Of a stretch of 64,000 bases of DNA, positions 29,117-36,888 are shown piece after piece. The notes below the pieces were generated by a model that worked only from the letters and a program-made list of their open reading frames with translations, searched no databases and was not told the DNA's origin. The position numbers were made by a program, and so were the translations under genes. This DNA is from WTKD01 sp965243525. GTDB lineage: Bacteria > Spirochaetota > Spirochaetia > WTKD01. The DNA lies in the NCBI GenBank assembly GCA_965243525.1, contig OZ251568.1:930001-994000 (forward strand), given 5' to 3'. The stretch's first letter is position 1. The number at the start of each line of letters is the position of its first letter.

Positions 29117-30156
29117 ATAAGACATTTGATTCTTCTGTCGGGCCAGTCCTTGAAAATGTCAGTTTTACCATTCCAAAGGGAGCAATTGTAGCTCTCGTAG
29201 GGAGCAGCGGTTCTGGAAAAACAACATTATTGCGTATTATTGCGGGATTCGAACCAGTAAACGCCGGAGAAGTGCACGTAAATGGTGAACTCTTCACGAG
29301 TGAATCTTATATCATGCCCACAGAACATCGGAAAATTGGTATGGTGTTTCAAGATTATGCCCTATTCCCCCATCTCACTGTAAAAAAGAACATCCTTTTT
29401 GGAATCACTAAACTTGCATTCAGAGAGCGAAACTATCGACTTCGTGAACTGCTTAGCATGAGCAATCTTGAACGCGAGGAAAACAGTTTCCCTCATGAAT
29501 TATCTGGTGGACAAAGACAACGAGTGGCAATCGCCCGGGCACTTGCTCCGAAAAACAAACTACTTATCCTTGACGAACCGTTCAACAGCATCGACCTCCA
29601 CCTCAAAGACAGCATGCTCGAGTCCCTCAGAGAAAATCTCGTGCAAGAAGAAATCACCACCATTTTCGTAACCCATGATCGTGATGAAGCATTTCGCATC
29701 GCTGATCACATCATACTCTTGCATCATGGACAACTCATCCAACAAGGAACCCCGGAACACATTTATTCACAACCTCACAGCATTTTCACCGCTCGCTTTT
29801 TCGGAAAATGCAATATCATCCCTGCGAAAAGTCATGGAGACCATGTCATAACTCCAATCGGAAATATCGCACTGAACAGAATACACAGCTATACCAGGGA
29901 TGAAGACATATCCGCCTTGGTCATTCGCCCATCTATGTTTCTCATCGAAGAACACGACGACGAATCCTGTGTTTGTTGCAGAGGAAAACTCATAGCCACA
30001 CGTTTTTATGGTTCACACCAAGAAGCCCGATTATTGGTGCAAAAACATCTCTTGACGTGTATCTGCCCCACTCACCTACACCTGCACATCGGAAAATCAT
30101 ATTGTCTTTCTCTGCAGGATTCTGCGATTCCCGCTGCCCTGTATACAGAAAGATAA
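29074..30156 (+). CDS. ferric-iron-type ABC transporter ATP-binding protein
   Basis: A 360-residue ABC ATPase of the FbpC/spermidine-type class. It has Walker A GSSGSGKTT, the Q-loop region VFQDYALFPH, the signature LSGGQRQRVAIARAL, Walker B LLILDEPFNSID and the switch His in VTHDRDEA. The C-terminal 120 residues form the TOBE-type beta domain typical of this class, which in relatives senses cargo or regulatory signals. It includes a CVCC cysteine cluster (SCVCCRGKL) that could bind metal or be redox active. It is the third and last gene of the unit. Two Cys pairs so close together are unusual, but I cannot assign a function. Confidence 0.9.
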   Translation: MQPSQEKYIEISGINKTFDSSVGPVLENVSFTIPKGAIVALVGSSGSGKTTLLRIIAGFEPVNAGEVHVNGELFTSESYIMPTEHRKIGMVFQDYALFPHLTVKKNILFGITKLAFRERNYRLRELLSMSNLEREENSFPHELSGGQRQRVAIARALAPKNKLLILDEPFNSIDLHLKDSMLESLRENLVQEEITTIFVTHDRDEAFRIADHIILLHHGQLIQQGTPEHIYSQPHSIFTARFFGKCNIIPAKSHGDHVITPIGNIALNRIHSYTRDEDISALVIRPSMFLIEEHDDESCVCCRGKLIATRFYGSHQEARLLVQKHLLTCICPTHLHLHIGKSYCLSLQDSAIPAALYTER

Positions 30157-30171
30157 TACCTGACAATCTTC

Positions 30172-30237
30172 TCAAGAATGTATCTGTTGAAAGCAACGAT
30201 GTCTTCATACCACAAACTATCACAACAGCATTCTTGA
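30172..30237 (+). repeat. 9-bp inverted repeat pair at the fabD promoter
   Basis: TCAAGAATG (30172-30180) and CATTCTTGA (30229-30237) are perfect inverted copies with centres 57 bp apart. The second copy overlaps the -35 TTGACA of fabD. A small hairpin GTTG-AAAG-CAAC lies between them. It could be a paired operator or an RNA stem for the end of the iron operon; no T-tract follows. Confidence 0.4.
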
Positions 30238-30262
30238 CATCATAATCAACAGATTCTAGTCT
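30234..30262 (+). promoter_or_regulatory. promoter of the fabDGF cluster
   Basis: Consensus TTGACA (30234-30239), 17 bp spacer, TAGTCT (30257-30262). The expected start near 30269 leaves a leader of only about 4 bases before the ATG at 30273. Confidence 0.7.
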
Positions 30263-30272
30263 GGAATATACT

Positions 30273-31199
30273 ATGAATTGTTTTCTATACCCTGGACAAG
30301 GTGCACAGTATATCGGAATGGGCATTGATTTTTATGATACCTTTACCGAAGTCCGCGAACTCTTTCAGAATGCTTCTGACCTTGCAGGGTTTGACGTATA
30401 TCACTCGTTGAAAGATGGCACCATGGAAGAAATTTCTCAAACTGACAAAAGTCAAGTTTTGATCACCGTTGTCAATCTTGCGGCCCGTATCGCCATGCAA
30501 AAGAAAAATCCACCCACATACAGCAATGCCGTGGCTGGATTCAGCCTTGGAGAATACGCAGCATTGGTAGACGCAGAAGTGATTGCAATCGACGAAGCAC
30601 TCGCCATCGTTCACGCGCGCGGCAATATTATGGAATCACACGCTCGAAATTGGGATACCGCACAGGGAAGAGCCGGAATGATGGCAGTATTGGGATTATC
30701 TGCATCAGAGATAACAGAAACTATTGAAACGCTCGACTATGTCTCTGTTGCCATATACAATAGCCCCCAGCAAACGGTGCTTGCCGGCACTGCAGATGGA
30801 CTTTCCCAGGCCCGCCAGGCATTTTCCCATGCAAGGAAATGCATTCCCTTAGCCGTGTCGGGACCCTTTCACTCTCCGCTTATGGAGACTGCAAGACAAG
30901 AATTTGAATCTGTGCTCGCACAATATACGTTTCACAATCCGAAAAAACCAGTATACTCCAATGTTACCGGAGCGCAAGAAACAAAGGGAGCTGTCATCCA
31001 ATCGCTTTGTGCAAAACAGCTTGTCTCTCCAGTACAATGGACGAAAACAATGCATGCACTCGCTCAGCATAAAGACCTCTTCTTGTATGAAATTGGCCCG
31101 GGGCGTGTATTGCAAGGATTGTGGAAGGCCTATGGAAAAGCAAATCCAGATATGGCGCACCAAGAAGTCATACTGTCAGGAAAATTAGACATCACTTAG
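30273..31199 (+). CDS. fabD: malonyl-CoA-acyl carrier protein transacylase
   Basis: A 308-residue FabD that transfers malonyl from CoA to ACP to feed type II fatty-acid synthesis. The N-terminus FLYPGQGAQYIGMG is the oxyanion-hole block. The nucleophile is in GFSLGEYAAL (GxSxG), the Arg that binds the malonyl carboxylate is in the AQGRAGMMAVLG region and the catalytic His is in SGPFHSPLM. The length is normal. It heads fabD-fabG-fabF; an acpP gene, often found between fabG and fabF, is absent here. The leader is only about 4 bases. Confidence 0.95.
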   Translation: MNCFLYPGQGAQYIGMGIDFYDTFTEVRELFQNASDLAGFDVYHSLKDGTMEEISQTDKSQVLITVVNLAARIAMQKKNPPTYSNAVAGFSLGEYAALVDAEVIAIDEALAIVHARGNIMESHARNWDTAQGRAGMMAVLGLSASEITETIETLDYVSVAIYNSPQQTVLAGTADGLSQARQAFSHARKCIPLAVSGPFHSPLMETARQEFESVLAQYTFHNPKKPVYSNVTGAQETKGAVIQSLCAKQLVSPVQWTKTMHALAQHKDLFLYEIGPGRVLQGLWKAYGKANPDMAHQEVILSGKLDIT

Positions 31200-31210
31200 G
31201 AGAGAATGGA

Positions 31211-31951
31211 ATGCAATTGCTTGAAAAACACATTGTTATAACCGGAACTTCACGAGGCATTGGTCGTGCAATCGTCAAAGCCTGTGTTACAGAAGGAGCT
31301 TCGGTCTACTGTATAAGCAGAAATCAAAACAACATCAGCGAGGAATATGCTCCTCTTTGCGCACCAGGGGCAACTCTAAAATTTTATGCCTGTGATATTG
31401 CCGATGAAACCGCCGTAAAAGAAACCGTAAAAACGATTTTGAAAGACGCACCGCGCATTGACGGACTAGTGAATAATGCTGGAATAACCCGCGATGGGCT
31501 TATCTTTCGACTATCAAGCGAGGCTTGGGATACGGTGCTTACCACAAATCTTAAAAGTTGTTTTCTCACCTCACAAGCAGTCGCCATGCCGATGGCAAAA
31601 AATCGCGGAGGGGCCATTGTGAATATTAGCTCCATCGTGGGCCTCATCGGTAATGCCGGACAGAGTAATTATTGTGCTGCAAAGGCCGGCCTCATCGGGT
31701 TGACGAAGAGCCTCGCACGCGAACTTGGCGCCCGAGGAGTTCGAGTGAATGCCATTGCTCCAGGTTATATCGAGACCGATATGACCGACGTAATGAATGA
31801 GACGCAAAAAAAGGCTTTTATTGAAAGTATTCCCATGGCAAGACCTGGATCTAGTGAAGAAGTTGCAAAAGCCTGTGTTTTTTTACTATCATCGAATGCA
31901 AGTTATATCACCGGTGAAGTTATCCGGGTGAGCGGTGGACTAGGTATCTAG
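31211..31951 (+). CDS. fabG: 3-oxoacyl-ACP reductase
   Basis: A 246-residue short-chain dehydrogenase that reduces 3-oxoacyl-ACP with NADPH. The cofactor motif TGTSRGIGRAI lies near residues 11-21, the NNAG motif is in VNNAGITRDG, and the catalytic Ser (NISSIVG) and YxxxK (YCAAKAG) are present. The C-terminus RVSGGLGI is typical of FabG. The ATG at 31211 is chosen because AGGAGA lies just upstream and the protein then starts as other FabG proteins do; the frame is open 30 codons further up inside fabD, which is not real coding. Confidence 0.95.
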   Translation: MQLLEKHIVITGTSRGIGRAIVKACVTEGASVYCISRNQNNISEEYAPLCAPGATLKFYACDIADETAVKETVKTILKDAPRIDGLVNNAGITRDGLIFRLSSEAWDTVLTTNLKSCFLTSQAVAMPMAKNRGGAIVNISSIVGLIGNAGQSNYCAAKAGLIGLTKSLARELGARGVRVNAIAPGYIETDMTDVMNETQKKAFIESIPMARPGSSEEVAKACVFLLSSNASYITGEVIRVSGGLGI

Positions 31952-31967
31952 GAAAAAAGGAGTGTAT

Positions 31968-33236
31968 ATGAAGCGAGTTGTTGTTACAGGAATGGGAACA
32001 ATAAACCCAATCGCAAATACTGTGAAAGAGTTTTCGCAGGCATTGAAAACTGGAAAAAGTGGGGCTGCAATCATAACCCAAATTGACCCTGGGTACCATG
32101 CAACTCCCTATGCGGCTGAAGTAAAACAAATTGATCAGCATCCTCACTACGTTGGCAAAGAATTGCGGAGAATGGACCTTTACAGCAAGTTTGCCCACCT
32201 TGCCAGCATTGAGGCGATCCATGATGCAAAACTGGTTGGTGCAGATTTTGATGCATCCCGCATCGGAGTAATCTTTGGTGTGGGGGTTGGTGGATTTGAG
32301 ACAATCGAAAATGCATACTATAGCTATATTACCAACGAACAGGCCTTGCAAAAGGAAAACCGTCATGCTCCTGTTTCAATTCCTCCCATGACCGTCCCTA
32401 AGCTCATTATCAACATCGCAGCAGCAAATGTTGCGCTTTATTACAATTTACAAGGCCCTTGTTATACAATCGCCACTGCCTGTGCCTCAGGAACCGATGC
32501 CATTGGGCAAGCTTATAGCCTGATCCAGGCAGGCAAAGCAGACATTATGGTGACTGGTGGTATCGAAGCCTCAATCACCCACGTGGGAATGTGCGGATTT
32601 AACGCGTTGCATGCATTATCAACTCATTTCACAGACAACCCTAAGCGGGCCTCTCGCCCCTTTGATCGAGATCGAGATGGATTCGTTATGGGTGAAGGAG
32701 CCGGTATTCTTGTCATTGAGTCTGAAGAACATGCAAAGGCACGAGGCGCAACCATCTACGGTGAAATAAAAGGATATGCTGCCACCTGCGACGCATTCCA
32801 TCAGACAGCACCCCATCCACAAGGCGAAGGCGCCGTGCGAGCAATGCAGCTTGCCCTTGCAGATGCAGGGCTCTCTCCGAAGGACATAGACTATATCAAC
32901 GCACATGGCACGTCCACACCGATCAACGATCCAGTTGAAACAACGGCAATACGTGCGGTTTTTGGCTCACATGCAGATACCCTCAAAGTTTCATCAACAA
33001 AATCTATGACTGGCCATTGTGTTGGAGCTGCAGGAGGAATTGAGGCAATCGTATCGCTGCTTGCAATACGCGAGGAATTTATTCCCCCAACGATTAACCT
33101 CGATAACCCCGATGAAAAATGTGACCTTGATTACGTCCCAAACAAAGCAGAATCAAAGAAGATTCAAACCGCAATGTCAAATACATTTGGATTTGGTGGC
33201 CATAACGGCATTCTTATTGTAAGTGATTATGTGTGA
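31968..33236 (+). CDS. fabF: 3-oxoacyl-ACP synthase II
   Basis: A 422-residue condensing enzyme (KAS II) extending acyl-ACP with malonyl-ACP. The catalytic triad is intact: Cys in TACASGTD, His in NAHGTSTP and His in FGFGGHNG, with the conserved Lys in STKSMTGH. The ATG at 31968 has AAGGAG 5 bases upstream and gives the usual MKRVVVTGMG start; a GTG two codons earlier is less likely. It is the last gene of the fab unit, 16 bp after fabG. A 343-bp stretch without a gene follows. Confidence 0.95.
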   Translation: MKRVVVTGMGTINPIANTVKEFSQALKTGKSGAAIITQIDPGYHATPYAAEVKQIDQHPHYVGKELRRMDLYSKFAHLASIEAIHDAKLVGADFDASRIGVIFGVGVGGFETIENAYYSYITNEQALQKENRHAPVSIPPMTVPKLIINIAAANVALYYNLQGPCYTIATACASGTDAIGQAYSLIQAGKADIMVTGGIEASITHVGMCGFNALHALSTHFTDNPKRASRPFDRDRDGFVMGEGAGILVIESEEHAKARGATIYGEIKGYAATCDAFHQTAPHPQGEGAVRAMQLALADAGLSPKDIDYINAHGTSTPINDPVETTAIRAVFGSHADTLKVSSTKSMTGHCVGAAGGIEAIVSLLAIREEFIPPTINLDNPDEKCDLDYVPNKAESKKIQTAMSNTFGFGGHNGILIVSDYV

Positions 33237-33320
33237 TATGCGTAAATCGCTGCTCTGATCAGCGTCTTTACTACGTGCTAATGCGCTTGTTAAAAACCTG
33301 TTAAACTTGTTCATGGTGCT

Positions 33321-33349
33321 GTATGCTTGAGGGAAATTTTCAAGCATGC
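33321..33349. repeat. 10-bp stem-loop in the gene-free stretch 33237-33579
   Basis: GTATGCTTGA and TCAAGCATGC form a 10-pair stem with one T-G wobble and a 9-base loop. No T-run follows on either strand, so it is not a standard terminator. The rest of 33237-33579 shows no protein frame, tRNA or other feature that I can support. Confidence 0.4.
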
Positions 33350-33579
33350 ATGTCTTGAATACCCGATGAAAGAATTTCATTCAAAACACAACATGCGTTG
33401 ACAGAGCATACGTGAAGTATCACTGCATCATTCTTTGTATTCACATTTAGATTACCCGTTCAAATGTCGGCTTCAACAAAGCAGCTATGGTCATGAACCC
33501 TGCTCCTTGAATCTAGGCAGCAGAGAAATAGTTATACTGAAATGTTCAACCCAAACAGCACCCCAGTTATTCGATTAGC

Positions 33580-33744
33580 TTAGTCTTCTTCGGGGGTAAA
33601 TTCTTCTTTTTCTGCACCACAGACTGGACATACCCAATCTTCTGGAAGATCTTCAAAGGCAGTTCCCGGTGGAACTCCTTCTTCGGGATCTCCCTCCTCT
33701 GGATCGTATATGTATCCGCATACATCACAGACGTATTTCTTCAT
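33580..33744 (-). CDS. rubredoxin
   Basis: A 54-residue rubredoxin, a one-iron electron carrier found mostly in anaerobes. The two metal-binding knuckles are complete: VCDVCGYIYDP near the N-terminus and VCPVCGAEKEEF near the C-terminus, giving four Cys. The conserved acidic GDPEEGVPPGTAFEDLPEDW segment lies between them. AAAGGAG lies 6 bases before the ATG. Its usual partners include superoxide reductase and rubrerythrin, which reduce oxygen species, but none is adjacent. It may share a transcript with the SIMPL gene, 53 bp upstream on the same strand. Confidence 0.97.
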   Translation of the reverse strand: MKKYVCDVCGYIYDPEEGDPEEGVPPGTAFEDLPEDWVCPVCGAEKEEFTPEED

Positions 33745-33797
33745 CGCATCTCCTTTCGATATTCAAAGGTATCTTTTATATTCTGTCAATTCATTTT

Positions 33798-34523
33798 TTA
33801 GTGCACCCTGAATATCACGTCGATAATTGCTTGCACCTTAATTTCTGGCAACTGTTCAAGGTCGGAAAACAGAGCTGATGATCGCATCTCTTTGGCAACA
33901 CTAAGTCCATCCATATCCTGCCTCTGTCCCATAGCTTCTCGTGATAACTCGGTGATACTCACGACCTCAATCGAATGTTTATCCATTTGTGTCGCAAAGA
34001 TTCTTGCTTTTCTAAGCGCAGACTGATAGGCCCGAGCCAACAATGCAGCATATACCTCGGTATAGGTGCTGTTTTCATAGCGTATAGAAGAAACTTCGGT
34101 GACTCCTGCTTCAACCGCCCTTGCTATGACATTGCCCAATTTTGATAGATCAGCAATTTCAATAAAAAATCGCGATAGCGCAACAGTTATCCTCTGATCT
34201 TTTTCTGATTGAGAATCCCCCTTGGTATAGGTATACAACCTAAATTCGAGGCCTTCAATGGAATATTCAGAGAGAGCAGTTTGTATCTGAGAAAATGCCT
34301 CTTCATGGGATCGCTGTACTTGAACACCGTCAGTGCCTTCATGATTCACCGAAAAATGCACATATGCTGTGTCAGGCGATAAGAATGATTCTGCCTTTCC
34401 TGAGAGTCTGACCTCTGTACCTATCTCAGAATGCCCTAGCTCCCCACCATAAGACTCTGCAAATCCCGTAGCCATCACAAAGAAGGAGGCTCCCAGAAAG
34501 ATAAACGTAGTCATCGCTTTCAT
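33798..34523 (-). CDS. SIMPL-domain (DUF541) periplasmic protein
   Basis: A 241-residue exported protein with a signal peptide ending near GFAES and a mature domain that matches the SIMPL/DUF541 family. Recognisable segments are TEVRLSGKAESFLSPDTAYVHFSV at the mature start, the repeated helix-strand units (FSQIQTALSEYSIEGLEFRLYTY) and the C-terminal IKVQAIIDVIFRV strand. E. coli YggE and Brucella BP26 are relatives; YggE is linked to oxidative stress, but a molecular function is not established. A weak promoter-like pair lies about 9 bases before the ATG. Confidence 0.85.
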   Translation of the reverse strand: MKAMTTFIFLGASFFVMATGFAESYGGELGHSEIGTEVRLSGKAESFLSPDTAYVHFSVNHEGTDGVQVQRSHEEAFSQIQTALSEYSIEGLEFRLYTYTKGDSQSEKDQRITVALSRFFIEIADLSKLGNVIARAVEAGVTEVSSIRYENSTYTEVYAALLARAYQSALRKARIFATQMDKHSIEVVSITELSREAMGQRQDMDGLSVAKEMRSSALFSDLEQLPEIKVQAIIDVIFRVH

Positions 34524-34593
34524 GGTGCCCAGAGTATCCTAATTTACTCAATTTGCCAAGATAATTTGTAGGATGCAAAATCTTGCGCCCTAA

Positions 34594-35067
34594 TCACGCA
34601 GAAAATGCGCTCTGTCCCTCATGAAAACGCGGCATGCGAGTGTGCCCGGTGAGTGTTTGATAGGATATTGTTGCTTCCTGGGTGATCATATACACGCATT
34701 GTCTGGTTTTGTACTGTATGAGGATCCCGCGGATATCTCCTTGAATAACAAACCATGTTCCTTTTTCATATCCACGCATTGCAGGAATACGCACCACAGA
34801 TGGATGCAGATAATCCCATTTATTTTGTTCCAAAGATTCGAGGCGCGCCCACCCGGTTGGTGGAAGTCCCGGTTCCTTGCTCCGGTTTCCCCATTGAACA
34901 AATGCAATAGCCCCATCTCGACGAACCGGCAAGATTGGTATCGGATCCCAATAGCGAAAGATGATTTCATTGGTGTCAGCACAGGTCTTCCATTGCTCAG
35001 CAGATAAATAGGATTGGAGCAATGCCTCATAATCAGCATCATAAGCCATTCCAATAGCAGCACACAT
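34594..35067 (-). CDS. short SRAP-like (YedK/HMCES-related) protein
   Basis: A 157-residue protein whose start gives Met-Cys (MCAAIG), as required in the SRAP family, where Cys 2 becomes the N-terminal nucleophile that cross-links to abasic DNA. Other family elements align by eye: PILPVRRDG and WG near 44-60, an ARLES motif near 74-78 in place of NARxET, IPAMRGYEKG with the catalytic Glu at 101, and GHTRMP with the His at 142. The Asn of the NARxET motif is replaced by Trp 73. At 157 residues it is about 60 shorter than YedK. The assignment is by motif pattern only. Confidence 0.6.
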   Translation of the reverse strand: MCAAIGMAYDADYEALLQSYLSAEQWKTCADTNEIIFRYWDPIPILPVRRDGAIAFVQWGNRSKEPGLPPTGWARLESLEQNKWDYLHPSVVRIPAMRGYEKGTWFVIQGDIRGILIQYKTRQCVYMITQEATISYQTLTGHTRMPRFHEGQSAFSA

Positions 35068-35072
35068 ACTCC

Positions 35073-35101
35073 ACTCTACCTTAGTAGGTACTGGAGAACA
35101 A
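35073..35101 (-). promoter_or_regulatory. promoter of the SRAP-like gene, leaderless spacing
   Basis: On the minus strand TTGTTC (35101-35096), 17 bp spacer, TAGAGT (35078-35073), then 5 bases to the ATG at 35067. It selects the Met-Cys start over an upstream in-frame ATG. Confidence 0.5.
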
Positions 35102-35130
35102 CTATTCCTGTGTATTCTTGACTCCAAGCA

Positions 35131-35139
35131 TGGTATACT
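35131..35139 (+). promoter_or_regulatory. extended -10 of pncA, leaderless spacing
   Basis: TGGTATACT, an extended -10 on the plus strand, ends 5 bases before the ATG at 35145. The TTGACT at 35118 is only 10 bp away and cannot be its -35. Confidence 0.6.
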
Positions 35140-35144
35140 GCCCT

Positions 35145-35744
35145 ATGTCCACATTGATAATTGTTGATGTTCAAAACGACTTCCTTCCTGGAGGAGCACT
35201 CGCCGTTCCACAGGGAAACGAAATTATTCCACGCATCAATGCATTACAACACAACTATGATCGCATCATTGCAACTATGGATTGGCACCCCGAGAACCAT
35301 TGCAGTTTCGTTGACAACAACCCCGGAACAAGCATCGGCGAGACAATCCACATAGACACCCTCACTCAAATTGTGTGGCCACGCCATTGCGTGCAAGGAA
35401 GCCCCGGCGCATCTCTTGCATCATCACTTGATATACGACAGATCTCTGAAGTAATTCACAAGGGAATTGATCCACGCATCGATAGTTATAGTGGATTTTT
35501 TGACAATCAACGAAAAAAACAAACACAATTGCATGCGATACTCCAAGAGCACAAGGAAACCCATATAGGAATCTGTGGACTTGCAACCGATTATTGTGTT
35601 TTATTTACTGCTTTGGACGCTGTTTCACTTGGATATATGGTACAATTACACTGTGATGCAATACGCGGCGTTGATGTGCAACAAGGTGACAGCGAGGCTG
35701 CTATACAAAAAATGCAACACGCCGGAGTTGTTCTCGTCGATTGA
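35145..35744 (+). CDS. pncA: nicotinamidase
   Basis: A 199-residue cysteine hydrolase of the isochorismatase superfamily, converting nicotinamide to nicotinate in NAD salvage. The catalytic Asp is in IVDVQNDFLPGG, a metal-binding DWHPENH motif follows, the catalytic Lys is in VIHKGIDPRIDSYSGF and the nucleophile Cys is in CGLATDYCV. This combination is specific to nicotinamidase among the superfamily. The chosen ATG starts STLIIVDVQ as in relatives; an ATG nine codons upstream is in frame but precedes the promoter. Confidence 0.93.
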   Translation: MSTLIIVDVQNDFLPGGALAVPQGNEIIPRINALQHNYDRIIATMDWHPENHCSFVDNNPGTSIGETIHIDTLTQIVWPRHCVQGSPGASLASSLDIRQISEVIHKGIDPRIDSYSGFFDNQRKKQTQLHAILQEHKETHIGICGLATDYCVLFTALDAVSLGYMVQLHCDAIRGVDVQQGDSEAAIQKMQHAGVVLVD

Positions 35745-35811
35745 TTCTGCCTGACGTAATACCACAAAGAGAATTTAGCGATGACCTGTCACCCTCGACC
35801 TAGTATTACAG

Positions 35812-35841
35812 TAATTTTTGATTAATAAAAAATTAATTTTT
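35812..35841 (+). promoter_or_regulatory. candidate metal-regulator operator upstream of troA
   Basis: A perfect 14-bp palindrome, AAAAATTAATTTTT (35828-35841), lies just upstream of the -35. An overlapping inverted pair TAATTTTT (35812-35819) and AAAAATTA (35828-35835) has an 8-bp centre. The location fits an operator for a DtxR/TroR-type regulator, which is inference; AT-rich palindromes also arise by chance. Confidence 0.4.
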
Positions 35842-35844
35842 AGC

Positions 35845-35873
35845 TTGTAAAAAATATAACTGTGATACATACT
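35845..35873 (+). promoter_or_regulatory. promoter of the tro operon, leaderless spacing
   Basis: TTGTAA (35845-35850), 17 bp spacer, CATACT (35868-35873), then 5 bases to the ATG at 35879. No ribosome-binding site fits in the predicted leader. Confidence 0.6.
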
Positions 35874-35878
35874 AAGTT

Positions 35879-36877
35879 ATGAACAAGCATTCGAGCATTT
35901 TTCTCATCATTCTTCTTGCAACGATTGGAGTCAGTGTTATCTTTGCCCTAATCATTGGATCAAGGGAATTCACCAAAGAAGACCCCTCTGCTCAATCTAA
36001 CGCGTCCTTTTCTGTCGTAAGTACCGTTGGCATGATCGGTGATTTAGTAAGCGTTATCGCTGGTGAAAATGCACGTGCTTCCACGATCATTGGTACTGGT
36101 ATTGATCCACATTTATACACCCCAACTCGAGGCGATGTAGCGCAATTACACCAGGCAGACATCGTGTTTTACGTAGGGCTTCATCTAGAAGGAGCCATGG
36201 TTGCCACCCTCGATACCTTGAAGGAAACACGACCGAATACGATCATAGCAATTGGGGAAGCCTTGCCTGCAGACTTGCTCATATATCACGAAGGAACCGC
36301 ACCTGATCCACATATTTGGATGGACGTGACGTTATGGGCTGAATCCACTGATATTGTTGCAGACTATCTGTCTTTGTTTGACCCTATCCATGCAAACGAA
36401 TATCAATTGCGAGCACAAGAATACAAAAAAACATTACTCGAGCTTGATGCATACATTCGTACAATAACAAACACCATTCCTCCCAAAAACAGGAGCATGA
36501 TTACTGCACATGATGCGTTTAGCTATTTTGAGCAAGCCTATGATATCACTGTCTATGGCATCCAGGGAATTTCTACGATAAGTGAGGCAAGTATTGACCG
36601 GGTAAACGAATTGGTAAACCTCATCGTAGAAAAACAAATTCCATCGATATTTGTAGAAACCAGCGTTCCTGATCGATATGTGCGCGCCCTGATAGAGGGA
36701 AGCACTGCAAAAAGACATACACTCACTATTGGAGGATCCTTGTTTTCCGATGCAATGGGACAACCAGGCACCTATCGTGGCACCTATATTGGCATGCTTG
36801 ATCACAATGCAACGATTATTACCCGATCATTGGGCGGAAATGCTCCCAAAAAAGGATTCCAAAACTTATTAGAATAG
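35879..36877 (+). CDS. troA: metal ABC transporter substrate-binding protein (Mn/Zn)
   Basis: A 332-residue cluster-9 binding protein of the TroA/ZnuA/PsaA family for Mn2+ or Zn2+. A hydrophobic N-terminal anchor is followed by VVSTVGMIGDLVSVIAG, the usual opening. Metal-ligand motifs are seen in order: GIDPHLYTPT (His), DPHIWMD (His), a Glu-rich helix and the late ETSVPDRY/Asp region. The short linker between the first two ligands, without a His-rich loop, points to the TroA/manganese side rather than ZnuA, but this is only suggestive. It heads the tro operon. Confidence 0.93.
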   Translation: MNKHSSIFLIILLATIGVSVIFALIIGSREFTKEDPSAQSNASFSVVSTVGMIGDLVSVIAGENARASTIIGTGIDPHLYTPTRGDVAQLHQADIVFYVGLHLEGAMVATLDTLKETRPNTIIAIGEALPADLLIYHEGTAPDPHIWMDVTLWAESTDIVADYLSLFDPIHANEYQLRAQEYKKTLLELDAYIRTITNTIPPKNRSMITAHDAFSYFEQAYDITVYGIQGISTISEASIDRVNELVNLIVEKQIPSIFVETSVPDRYVRALIEGSTAKRHTLTIGGSLFSDAMGQPGTYRGTYIGMLDHNATIITRSLGGNAPKKGFQNLLE

Positions 36878-36888
36878 GAAAAATTGAA

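Noticed and set aside
30267..30272. TATACT directly before the fabD ATG as its -10
   Set aside because: Transcription would start inside the gene. TTGACA-17-TAGTCT upstream gives a better fit.
31121..31210. 30-codon N-terminal extension of fabG
   Set aside because: It lies in the 3' end of fabD in another frame and lacks FabG resemblance; AGGAGA precedes the ATG at 31211.
33430..33470. tRNA-like T-loop (GTTCAAAT)
   Set aside because: Flanking bases do not form the T-stem, and no acceptor or anticodon arm is present.
35118..35139. TTGACT-TATACT as a pncA promoter pair
   Set aside because: Only 10 bp separate the two, too short for a sigma-70 pair. The TG one base upstream of TATACT supports an extended -10 instead.
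35758..35808. TAATAC...GTATTA pair after pncA as a terminator
   Set aside because: The loop of about 39 bases and the short arms make a stable hairpin unlikely, and no T-tract follows.
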